From an uncultured Planctomycetaceae bacterium (GTDB lineage Bacteria > Planctomycetota > Planctomycetia > Pirellulales > UBA1268): a stretch of DNA of 9,709 bases. This document shows, one piece after another, positions 1 to 7,386 of the stretch. Position 1 is the stretch's first letter. Each line of letters begins with the position of its first letter. The notes under the pieces were generated by a model. It ran no database searches and had not been told where the DNA came from. It saw only the letters and a program-made list of their open reading frames with translations. The stretch lies in NCBI GenBank assembly GCA_937926325.1, contig CALAZQ010000619.1, positions 1 to 9,709 on the forward strand. Direction: 5' to 3'. The translations under genes were made by a program, and so were the position numbers.

Positions 1-36
1 GTCCGGTCGCTTCCGCTCCCGGCTTCCTCCGCTGGC

Positions 37-42
37 TACAAT
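37..42 (+). promoter_or_regulatory. Possible -10 box for a near-leaderless transcript
   Basis: TACAAT matches the sigma-70 -10 consensus at five of six positions and ends 7 nt before the ATG at 50. Transcription starting about 7 nt downstream of the box would begin at or beside the start codon, giving an mRNA with no leader. No purine-rich ribosome-binding site precedes that ATG, which fits. I see no convincing -35 hexamer 16-18 nt upstream, so this is tentative. The same TACAAT hexamer occurs in the better-supported promoter of the AAA+ gene. Confidence 0.3.
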
Positions 43-49
43 TCCATTC

Positions 50-409
50 ATGGAAGGTTCAAACAACGAACAAGATCCATTGCCGTTTCGGCCGGCTGAC
101 AGCCCTTGGTTTTGGGGACTGCTGTTCTCGTTGATGGCCCTGATCGGCCTCGGCCTGATCGGGCCGAAGTTTGATGTGCGGCAGCGGCAGATTGAGGGGC
201 GGTTCCTGGGCCGGCGGCAGGCGGCCATCGAACGGTGGCGGCGGCAGGCGGGGCTGCCCGAGGTCGATCTGGCCGACGAGGCTGTTGACCGCAGCGTGGC
301 GGCGCCCGACCGGATTGTCCCGCTCTGGACGCTTGCCACCGCTGCGACCACGGCGGCCATCGGCTGCGGCATCATGCTCCGGCAGGAGTGGCGAAACGCT
401 AGCCGATGA
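50..409 (+). CDS. Small two-helix membrane protein of unknown function
   Basis: A 119-residue protein that I do not recognise. It has two hydrophobic stretches, about residues 19-38 (tryptophan-rich entry, then leucine and glycine) and 89-110. They are separated by a strongly basic segment (about residues 44-66, many Arg and Gln), which by the positive-inside rule would lie in the cytoplasm. There are no catalytic motifs. The ATG at 50 is chosen because it puts a short polar N-terminus before the first helix and lies just behind a -10-like box. The gene is convergent with the vWA gene and their 3' ends overlap by 11 nt, so no terminator separates them. The function is unknown. It is probably real, because the membrane topology is coherent and no better frame exists here. 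Confidence 0.6.
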   Translation: MEGSNNEQDPLPFRPADSPWFWGLLFSLMALIGLGLIGPKFDVRQRQIEGRFLGRRQAAIERWRRQAGLPEVDLADEAVDRSVAAPDRIVPLWTLATAATTAAIGCGIMLRQEWRNASR

Positions 410-2120
410 TGCTCCGTCGCCGGGCGTGATAGTCCCAGACCACGAAGCGGTCGAGCTCGTTGCCGGCGGCGAAGGCGACCCGGCCCTGGGCGGTCTCGGC
501 CAGCCGGTAGGCAAACTGGATATCCTCCCGCGACTGCGACCAGCCTGAGAGCAGGAAGACATTCACCATGATTCCCTCGCGGCGGCAGGCCCGGGCCTCG
601 CGGATGGTCGCCTCTTCGGTACGGCCGTGGGGCGGATAGAGCAGGTAGAGTTCCTGATCCTCAAAGTGTGCTGTCGGCAGGCCGTCGGTGATCACAATCA
701 CTTGCCGGTTGGGGGTGTCCTGGCGGGCGAGATACTGCCGCGACAGCTGCAGGGCGTGCTGGATGTTCGTGAAGTGGGGCGGAATGTCCGACTCGCCGAT
801 GTTCGGATCGGCCATGTCGGCCCGCAGCCGGACCACCGGATCGAAGATGGTCACCGGCTTGGGCAGCAGGCTGACCAGTTCGCTGAAGGCCCGCGGCTTG
901 GCGAACGAGGCCATCTCGATGAACTGCAGGAAGTCGCCGGGGTACTCCCGCTGCACCAGGCCCTGCAGGGCAAGGGCCATGCGTTTGACGTTGATATAAA
1001 GCCCGCCGTACCGCATCGACCCGCTCATGTCGAGCACGACGACGGTGGCCGCCTTGGGGCTGTTTCGGGTGCGGTGAACCTCAAGGTCCCGCTGGTCGAG
1101 CCGCAGCGGGCTGCCGGGGCCGATCGTGCCCCCCTCGGACAATGTCCGCAGCATGGTGTTGGTGAGCGACCCCGGCAGATCGAGATGGGCCACCGAGTCG
1201 CCGAACTCAAAGGGCCGTGTCGGCACCAGTTCCACGGCGCCGTCGCCGACGGCCGCAGCCTGATGGCGGCCGGTCTTGGAGGGGGAGAGGTCGCTGAAGA
1301 TCTGCTCCAGGAGTTTGCCCTGAAAGCTACGGACGGCCTTGGGGGTCAGCTGATAGCCCCGGCCTGACTTGTCGAGCCCCTGCTCGGTGGCGGCCCGCTC
1401 GACCAGCTCTTGAACCTGCTGCTTCAAACGCTCGAGATCATCGAGTTCGCCTGACTCGGCGTAGCGGCCGAGCGCCTCCATGTCGATCAGGCCGATCTTC
1501 GCGTTCTTGCGGGCCTCTTCCAGTTGGGCGAGCAGCCGGTCGATTGTTTCGAGCTCTTCCTTGACCTCGGTCGCCCGATCAACGGAGAGCGACCGCCGTC
1601 CAGTGAATTCCCAGCGGCTGGCCAACTCGTTCATTTCATAGACGGTGCCGAGCCGGTTGATCAGCCCCATGACACCGGCGGCGAGTGGCCCCCGCTCAGT
1701 TTCCAACGCGTACCAGAGCCGCTCCAGCCGACGGATCTGCTCGCTCTGCACCGCCTCATCGAAGGCCCGGGCCAGCCGCCGCGGCGGCCGGACGCGTTCG
1801 GCGGCGGCATGGAACTCCTGCCGGGCCCTGCGGCGGACGCTTTCAGCCTCGTAGGTCTCAAGAATCTTCCGCTTGCGTTCTTCAAGCCTGGCCTTGAGGG
1901 CGTCGAGCGACGGTCCGAGGCCCCGGATCTGCTCTGGATCGAGGACAACCGCTTCAGCCAGTTGCTCTTCGGTCAGGCCATCGAGACTGCCGGTGGCGAG
2001 CATGTGCTCCATCGCCGGCGTCGCCAGATCGGTGGCCGGTGGCCGCGGCGGAGGAATCCGGGCCGGATCGTACCGCTGGTACGAATGGACGATGCCGCCG
2101 AGTGACTTGCGCGAAGGCAT
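399..2120 (-). CDS. vWA-domain protein partnered with a MoxR-like AAA+ ATPase
   Basis: A 573-residue protein. The C-terminal von Willebrand A domain (about residues 357-560) has a complete MIDAS metal site: DMSGSM at 364-369 (D364, S366, S368), T451 in the FTNIQHAL segment and D479 in ITDGLPTAH. The N-terminal two thirds is mostly charged helix, probably coiled coil (about residues 70-115 and 185-250). A segment near residues 300-312 (RPFEFGDSVAHLD) and the basic tail ending in VWDYHARRRSIIG resemble a family I know from actinobacteria and planctomycetes, always beside a magnesium-chelatase-like ATPase. The open frame runs upstream to 2408, but that part lies inside the ATPase gene and has the composition of a shadow. 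The ATG at 2120 is 4 nt after the ATPase stop codon, which suggests translational coupling; no strong ribosome-binding site is seen. The protein is probably the substrate adaptor of the ATPase. The client is unknown, and nothing nearby points to chlorophyll synthesis. Confidence 0.9.
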   Translation of the reverse strand: MPSRKSLGGIVHSYQRYDPARIPPPRPPATDLATPAMEHMLATGSLDGLTEEQLAEAVVLDPEQIRGLGPSLDALKARLEERKRKILETYEAESVRRRARQEFHAAAERVRPPRRLARAFDEAVQSEQIRRLERLWYALETERGPLAAGVMGLINRLGTVYEMNELASRWEFTGRRSLSVDRATEVKEELETIDRLLAQLEEARKNAKIGLIDMEALGRYAESGELDDLERLKQQVQELVERAATEQGLDKSGRGYQLTPKAVRSFQGKLLEQIFSDLSPSKTGRHQAAAVGDGAVELVPTRPFEFGDSVAHLDLPGSLTNTMLRTLSEGGTIGPGSPLRLDQRDLEVHRTRNSPKAATVVVLDMSGSMRYGGLYINVKRMALALQGLVQREYPGDFLQFIEMASFAKPRAFSELVSLLPKPVTIFDPVVRLRADMADPNIGESDIPPHFTNIQHALQLSRQYLARQDTPNRQVIVITDGLPTAHFEDQELYLLYPPHGRTEEATIREARACRREGIMVNVFLLSGWSQSREDIQFAYRLAETAQGRVAFAAGNELDRFVVWDYHARRRSIIG

Positions 2121-2124
2121 GACG

Positions 2125-3567
<1,443 letters not shown>

Positions 3568-3575
3568 CGGGGAAG

Positions 3576-3580
3576 CTCCT
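3576..3580 (-). promoter_or_regulatory. Shine-Dalgarno site of the AAA+ ATPase gene
   Basis: AGGAG on the minus strand, 8 nt before the ATG at 3567. It is the clearest ribosome-binding site in the window and fixes that start codon; most other genes here lack one. Confidence 0.7.
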
Positions 3581-3592
3581 GCGGGTTCCCCG

Positions 3593-3622
3593 ATTGTAGG
3601 CAGCTGCCGGAGATTTCTTCAG
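3593..3622 (-). promoter_or_regulatory. Likely promoter of the AAA+/vWA operon
   Basis: On the minus strand, CTGAAG (3622-3617; matches TTGACA at its TGA core) is followed after 18 nt by TACAAT (3598-3593; five of six consensus positions). The predicted start near 3586 leaves a leader of about 20 nt, which carries the AGGAG ribosome-binding site. The geometry is consistent all the way to the start codon. This would let the ATPase/vWA pair be transcribed apart from the upstream histidine kinase gene on the same strand. Confidence 0.45.
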
Positions 3623-3651
3623 GGATCTGCCGGGCGATTTTCCGACGCGAC

Positions 3652-3786
3652 GGGGCATTGCTCATGCCATCTCGCCGGACGTTCGCTGCAGCCATCCTGG
3701 CCTTCACTCACTCGACGGAAACCTCACTTCGCCATCCTGGCTCCGTTCAGTTTCCGACGCCGCTCGATTGGCATGAGCGATGCCCC
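3652..3786. repeat. Composite palindromic repeat (REP/BIME-like)
   Basis: Two 17-bp arms, 3652-3668 and 3770-3786, are inverted copies differing at one position (G in the right arm where a perfect copy would have A). Each arm is itself a small palindrome: GGCAT, 5-nt loop, ATGCC. Between the arms, GCCATCCTGGC occurs twice in direct orientation (3691-3701 and 3731-3741), and each copy can fold as a 4-bp stem. TTTCCGACGC also occurs twice, at 3639-3648 just outside the left arm and at 3751-3760 inside the right one. No open frame of note lies here. The arrangement of two inverted short palindromes around a linker resembles bacterial interspersed REP pairs. I see no target-site duplication. It lies between the histidine kinase stop codon and the AAA+ promoter and could end or insulate the kinase transcript. 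Confidence 0.55.
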
Positions 3787-3835
3787 TCACCCTTTCGAAC
3801 TACCGGGAGAACCTTCCGGCAGCGGTCGGCGAAAT

Positions 3836-4666
3836 TCAGCCGGCGGCCGCAGCGGGCTGCAGGGCTGGCAGCCGGATGGTGATGCCGGTGCCCTTGCCGG
3901 GGCTGCTTTCGACCCGGATGCGGCCCCGGTGGGCCTCGAGAATCTCTCGGCAGGCGGCCAGGCCAAGGCCGGTGCCCCCCTTGCCGGTTTCGTCGGGGCC
4001 GGCCTTGGTCGAGAAGTTGGCCTCGAACATCCGTTCCATCACCTCACGGGTCATCCCGCAGCCGGTGTCACGCACCAGCAGGCTGACCGACTGCCGGGAG
4101 GGCGTGGTGGCAATCCGCAGGATCAGCCGGCCGCCGTCAGGCATCGCCTGGCGGGCGTTGACCATCAGGTTGAGCAGCACCTGCTGAATCTGGCCGGGGT
4201 TGGCCAGCACCTTGGGCACTTCTGCGAACTCCCGCTCGACCTGGACGCGATATTTCATCATTTCGCGTTCCAGCAGCACCAGCACCTCTTCGGTGAGGGC
4301 CACCAGGTCAACCGGCTCCATTCGGGTCGAGGCCCGCTGGCTGCGGGACATCGACAGGACGCTGGCGGTGATCTTGGCCGCCCGACTGCCGGCCGAAAGG
4401 ATCCGCTGGAGGGCCTTGTCGCGGGTCGGCTGGTCGGGGTGGCGGATCCCCAGCCGGGCGTAATTGAGGATCGTCGTCAGGGCGTTGTTGAATTCGTGGG
4501 TGGTGGTTCCCAGCAGTTCCCCCAGCGTCGCCTGCTTGCGGGCCTCGAGCAGCTGGGCCTTGAGGGCGGCAATTTCGGCCGCTGCCCGGTCGGCCCGCAA
4601 CGCAGGCAGCTCCGCCGGACCATCTACGGCGGGGGTGCTGTTCTGCTGGTTGCCGGCCATCCGCAT
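3836..4666 (-). CDS. Soluble sensor-less histidine kinase (NtrB-like)
   Basis: A 276-residue two-component histidine kinase. After a polar N-terminus and a helix (about residues 27-50), the phosphoacceptor motif TTHEFNNALTTI places the histidine at H57. The N box is QVLLNLMVNARQAM (Asn166, Asn170), G1 is DTGCGM (200-205), the F-box region is MFEANFSTK (213-221) and G2 is GKGGTGLGLA (228-237). All the ATP-binding elements are intact, so it should autophosphorylate. The HEFNN form of the H box is typical of NtrB-like kinases. There is no membrane segment and no room for a PAS, GAF or HAMP input domain, so any signal must come from a partner or from the short N-terminal helix. No response regulator is present in the window. 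The ATG at 4666 has GGA 6 nt upstream; a second ATG two codons later (4660) is also possible. Confidence 0.9.
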   Translation of the reverse strand: MRMAGNQQNSTPAVDGPAELPALRADRAAAEIAALKAQLLEARKQATLGELLGTTTHEFNNALTTILNYARLGIRHPDQPTRDKALQRILSAGSRAAKITASVLSMSRSQRASTRMEPVDLVALTEEVLVLLEREMMKYRVQVEREFAEVPKVLANPGQIQQVLLNLMVNARQAMPDGGRLILRIATTPSRQSVSLLVRDTGCGMTREVMERMFEANFSTKAGPDETGKGGTGLGLAACREILEAHRGRIRVESSPGKGTGITIRLPALQPAAAAG

Positions 4667-4964
4667 AATTTTTCCAGGCTGAATACGTTGTCTGGTTGAA
4701 ACAGGTGGCAGTGCTCGAGCGAGCAGATTCCCCCGAAAAAAGATCGGCGAGCGGCCAAAGGCGGCTTCAACGGCGGCCCCGCGAACCTTTTCGGTGACTT
4801 GACCGTTGGAGTCACCATGAGGCCCTCAGGTTTCGCCCGTCCGCAGCGGTGCTGCTGCTTTCGCAGTCGTGTCCGGGCAGACGGCTGGCTATGCTGGATA
4901 GACGAGTCAGGCGAATCCGGGCGGTCTTGCGGCCGACATTTGCCTTTCCCCCAATGTGATAAGC
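4667..4964. other. Divergent intergenic region, histidine kinase / pseudopilin
   Basis: A stretch of 298 nt with no convincing gene; short open frames here have no family resemblance and atypical composition. It must hold the promoters of the kinase (minus) and the pseudopilin set (plus), but I cannot assign either with confidence. TATGCT at 4890-4895 on the plus strand is a possible weak -10 box, without a good -35. Two dyads are present: TGCTC-GAGC-GAGCA at 4712-4725 and the stronger one at 4793-4816, listed separately. Confidence 0.5.
4793..4816. promoter_or_regulatory. Perfect 7-bp inverted repeat, possible operator
   Basis: GGTGACT (4793-4799) and AGTCACC (4810-4816) are exact inverted copies separated by 10 nt. 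Neither strand has a T-run after the stem, so this does not look like a terminator. The half-site spacing of 17 nt centre to centre would suit a dimeric DNA-binding protein. It lies between two divergent genes and could control either one. The identity of any regulator is unknown. Confidence 0.35.
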
Positions 4965-5711
4965 ATGAAGACACGCAAAGGCTTCACAATCATTGAGCTC
5001 TTGGTCGTGGTTGCGATTATCGGGCTGATGGTCGGGCTGCTGCTGCCCGCCGTGCAGAACTCGCGGGAGGCGGCCAGGCGGATCGCTTGCAAGTCAAACC
5101 TCAAGCAGATCGGGCTGGCGATCAACATGTACCTCGACCGGGTCACCCGGGGAAAGTTCCCGGTGGCGGCCCAGTTGCCCAGTCAGGAGCCGATCAGCTA
5201 CGTCGCGGGAAGTCGGCCGCTCTACCCGACGATCGTCTCGCAGCTTGGGCCCTACGTTGAGGATCAGCAGTCCACATTTCGGTGTGCGTCGGACCTTGAC
5301 TATTTCCAGCGAGATCCCAACTCGCAGCAGGCGATCGATGCGAGTGCGGCGCTCGCAAACATTCCGTCGGCCGAGCGACCGCCGGAGTATCAGGACGGCG
5401 TCGTCTCGTTTGAGGGCACGAGCTACGAATACCCCCAGCGGCGGCTGACCAAGGTGGACCTTGACTCGCCCTACAAAATTCGGGGGAAAACCCGGGAAGA
5501 AGCCCTGACGTCGCGGCGAATGGGCAGCAACCTCGCGTCGTCCAAGCTCTGGATTCTCTACGAGTTCGACCCTTTCCACGGTGGCGGCCTCGCCTCGCTG
5601 TTTGGCAGCGGCGTGGTCGACCTGAACGACCCCGATGATGATGAGGCCTGGACCGCTCCGGACGGGGCCCGAAACTTCCTCTACCTCGATGGTCACGTCC
5701 AAAACCTGTAG
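4965..5711 (+). CDS. Type IV pilin-like pseudopilin (planctomycete type)
   Basis: A 248-residue protein with a class III prepilin N-terminus: MKTRKG followed by [18 protein letters not shown]. Prepilin peptidase would cut after Gly6, methylate Phe7, and leave Glu11 at the conserved +5 position. The hydrophobic helix (about 7-30) would anchor it in the inner membrane before assembly. After it come [21 protein letters not shown] (typical of planctomycete pseudopilins) and two cysteines (C42, C107) that could pair. The C-terminus [12 protein letters not shown] resembles the DG-containing end of the DUF1559 group, but proline sits where the usual histidine of the H-x9-DG motif belongs; FHGG at 204-207 offers a histidine much further upstream. 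It is shorter than the usual members. The ATG at 4965 is preferred over the GTG at 4956 because it gives the standard short basic leader; neither has a clear ribosome-binding site. Confidence 0.88.
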   Translation: MKTRKGFTIIELLVVVAIIGLMVGLLLPAVQNSREAARRIACKSNLKQIGLAINMYLDRVTRGKFPVAAQLPSQEPISYVAGSRPLYPTIVSQLGPYVEDQQSTFRCASDLDYFQRDPNSQQAIDASAALANIPSAERPPEYQDGVVSFEGTSYEYPQRRLTKVDLDSPYKIRGKTREEALTSRRMGSNLASSKLWILYEFDPFHGGGLASLFGSGVVDLNDPDDDEAWTAPDGARNFLYLDGHVQNL

Positions 5712-5716
5712 TCATC

Positions 5717-6385
5717 ATGGCGAATTCCCACTCGCAGTCCCCCGCAGCACAATCCTCTGGTCGCCGCCGGATTGTTACCGGCCTGATCGGCTTCATTTGT
5801 TTGGCCGCCCTGGCCGTCTGGTGGCTGTGGCCGGCTGACTTTTCCAACGACCCTCGGGTTGTCGAGATTCGCCGGCTTCAAGAGGAGGCCCGGCAGCGGT
5901 TCGCCGCGGGCGGAGGGCCGACCACGATGGCCGAGGCCCGTGACTATGTTGCCAGTGTCGATCAGATTCGGCAAAAGGTCGACGAACTGCCCCCGCAGCT
6001 GCAGCGGGCAGCCGGTTCGGGCAGCCGCAACTTCTTTTTTGCCTCGATGCGGCAGCGGATTGATGACTATTACCAGGCCCCGCCGGCCCAGCGTCCAAAG
6101 CTGCTCGACCAGCACATCAAGCAGTCTGATCTGATGATGAAGGCGTTTCAGGAGGCGCGGGCTGCCCGCGAGGCGGCGGCCAGCTCAACGGCTCAGCAAC
6201 AAGGCGGGAATGCCGACTCGGGCCGCTCCCGCTGGGCCAACCGCTCGCAGGATGAGCGGAATGAGTGGTTCAAAAACCGAATCCTTGATCGCACCTCGCC
6301 GGAGCAGCGGGCCCGCTATGTCGAGTATCGGCGGGCTGCCACCGAGCGGCGAGAGGAGCTGGGGCTTCCCCGCGGGTGGCCGTGA
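5717..6385 (+). CDS. Single-pass membrane protein of unknown function
   Basis: A 222-residue protein that I cannot name. A polar, basic N-terminus (RRR at 16-18) precedes one membrane helix at about residues 19-38, ending in WWLWPADF; the rest would face the periplasm. The body is helical and charged (about 45-160), then a Gln/Ala/Ser-rich low-complexity linker (about 150-170), then a C-terminal charged module containing RILDRTSPEQRARYVEYRRA (188-207), which resembles the ends of small uncharacterised planctomycete proteins. No enzyme motif is seen. The ATG lies 5 nt after the pseudopilin stop codon with no ribosome-binding site of its own, so translation is probably coupled. That spacing suggests a shared role with the pseudopilin, perhaps as an envelope or assembly partner, but this is inference from position only. 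Confidence 0.75.
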   Translation: MANSHSQSPAAQSSGRRRIVTGLIGFICLAALAVWWLWPADFSNDPRVVEIRRLQEEARQRFAAGGGPTTMAEARDYVASVDQIRQKVDELPPQLQRAAGSGSRNFFFASMRQRIDDYYQAPPAQRPKLLDQHIKQSDLMMKAFQEARAAREAAASSTAQQQGGNADSGRSRWANRSQDERNEWFKNRILDRTSPEQRARYVEYRRAATERREELGLPRGWP

Positions 6386-6418
6386 TGAGCCGCGCGGGGT
6401 GAGAGGGCGACTTGGGCC

Positions 6419-6673
6419 ATGGCGGATACGCTCGGACTGCTTGCTGAAGCGACTCAACTGGCCCGTGACCTCGGGTATGAGCTGCGCGAGGAGCCGCTGG
6501 GTGAGCTGCCGGGTGGCCTCTGCCGGATTGGGTCGGTCAGGCGAATTTTGCTCAACGTCGCCGATGCCCCGGCGGAACAGCTCGAGCGGCTGCTTGAAAT
6601 TCTTGCCGCTGATGAGAAGTGGGTCTCGGTTCCCGTCAGCCGGCTGCTGGCTCAGCGGTTGCAGCGGGCCTAA
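6419..6673 (+). CDS. Small conserved-looking soluble protein, unknown function
   Basis: An 84-residue protein without signal or membrane segments. The sequence has the pattern of a folded domain: an amphipathic helix (residues 1-19), a short strand region with EEPLGELPGGLCRIG (24-38), a hydrophobic strand RRILLNVAD (41-49), and two closing helices. I recall similar small proteins in planctomycetes that carry the GELPGG and ILLN segments, all uncharacterised. A purine-rich GAGAGGG lies 11 nt before the ATG at 6419, a somewhat long spacing. It starts 33 nt after the preceding gene and is probably cotranscribed with it. Its last 38 nt overlap the 3' end of nadD on the other strand. Confidence 0.7.
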   Translation: MADTLGLLAEATQLARDLGYELREEPLGELPGGLCRIGSVRRILLNVADAPAEQLERLLEILAADEKWVSVPVSRLLAQRLQRA

Positions 6674-7301
6674 CTCCATTGCGGTAGAGGCCGCGGCTGT
6701 GGATCAGGCATTCGACTGCCCGGGGCGTCCGGAACCGGATGCTTCTGCCGGCCGCCACCGCTTCGCGGAGCTGGCTGGCGCGGATGTCGATGGCAGGAAC
6801 CTGCACCCGATCGGCCCGTAGCCGTTCGACCTGTGCAGTGGCAAAGAGCTGCCGAAGGGTGGCCTCGGCCAGAATTGCATCGAGGTCATCGACACCCTGC
6901 CGGACGAGAATGAGCGGCCGGACCAGTTCCAGCAGTTCCCGTGGCTGCCGCCAGGTCGGCAGGCTGGCCAGGGCATCGACCCCAAGAATCAACCGGAAAT
7001 CATCAGCGGGAAACCGCTGCCGGAGGTCGCGGACCGTGTCGATTGTAAAGCTCGTCCCGCCCCGCTCGCATTCGTCGGCGAGCACGTCAAAGTCGGGGTG
7101 ACCGCCGACAGCCAGCCGCAGCATTTCCAGCCGGACGTCACAGGGGGCGAGATTGGCGGCCTGCTTGTGCGGCGGCGTGGCAGCCGGCACGAACAGCACC
7201 CGGTCGAGCCCCGCCTGCTCGCGGCAGCATTCGGCCATCACCAGGTGCCCCTGGTGGACGGGATTGAAACTGCCGCCGAAGATGCCCAGCCGTCGCGTCA
7301 T
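6636..7301 (-). CDS. nadD: Nicotinate-nucleotide adenylyltransferase
   Basis: A 221-residue enzyme that joins nicotinate mononucleotide and ATP to give nicotinate adenine dinucleotide and pyrophosphate, the step before NAD synthetase. The nucleotidyltransferase motif GIFGGSFNPVHQGHL (6-20) carries the two catalytic-type histidines (H16, H19). Also present are PPHK (43-46), ILGVDALASLPTW (105-117), and the closing ATP-binding region IDIRASQLREAVAAGRSIRF (171-190), in which RAS replaces the more usual SST. The family fold ends at GLYR (204-207); about 14 extra alanine- and proline-rich residues follow. The ATG at 7301 gives the standard short N-terminus. An upstream ATG at 7331 would add ten residues and the frame continues to 7502, but neither extension resembles the family. 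No strong ribosome-binding site is seen. Confidence 0.93.
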   Translation of the reverse strand: MTRRLGIFGGSFNPVHQGHLVMAECCREQAGLDRVLFVPAATPPHKQAANLAPCDVRLEMLRLAVGGHPDFDVLADECERGGTSFTIDTVRDLRQRFPADDFRLILGVDALASLPTWRQPRELLELVRPLILVRQGVDDLDAILAEATLRQLFATAQVERLRADRVQVPAIDIRASQLREAVAAGRSIRFRTPRAVECLIHSRGLYRNGVRPAATAEPAAG

Positions 7302-7386
7302 GCCGCTGCCTGCGTTCGCGTTCAGTACCATGCAACGAAAGCAGTCTACGCTGATGCCCCGATCACCTACCCGTTTTACGTTTCCG
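7302..7386. promoter_or_regulatory. Divergent promoter region, nadD / priA
   Basis: These 85 nt separate the two divergent start codons and must contain at least the priA promoter. TAGACT on the minus strand, just upstream of the ATG at 7331, is a possible weak -10 box for nadD, but no -35 box accompanies it. I cannot place the priA promoter. Neither gene has a clear ribosome-binding site. Confidence 0.35.

Noticed and set aside
3652..3786. Transposon-derived MITE with terminal inverted repeats
   Set aside because: No target-site duplication is visible at either end, and each arm is itself a palindrome, which fits a REP-like element better.
3803..3819. Hairpin just after the kinase stop codon as its terminator
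   Set aside because: In the kinase's transcript direction the 6-bp stem contains an A-C mismatch and no U-run follows, so it is too weak to call.
4624..4974. 116-residue minus-strand frame across the kinase start and intergenic region
   Set aside because: It overlaps the start of the kinase gene in another frame, has no domain pattern, and would occupy the only space for two divergent promoters.
7153..7386. Upstream extension of priA
   Set aside because: This part overlaps the 5' half of nadD on the opposite strand and does not resemble any PriA N-terminus.
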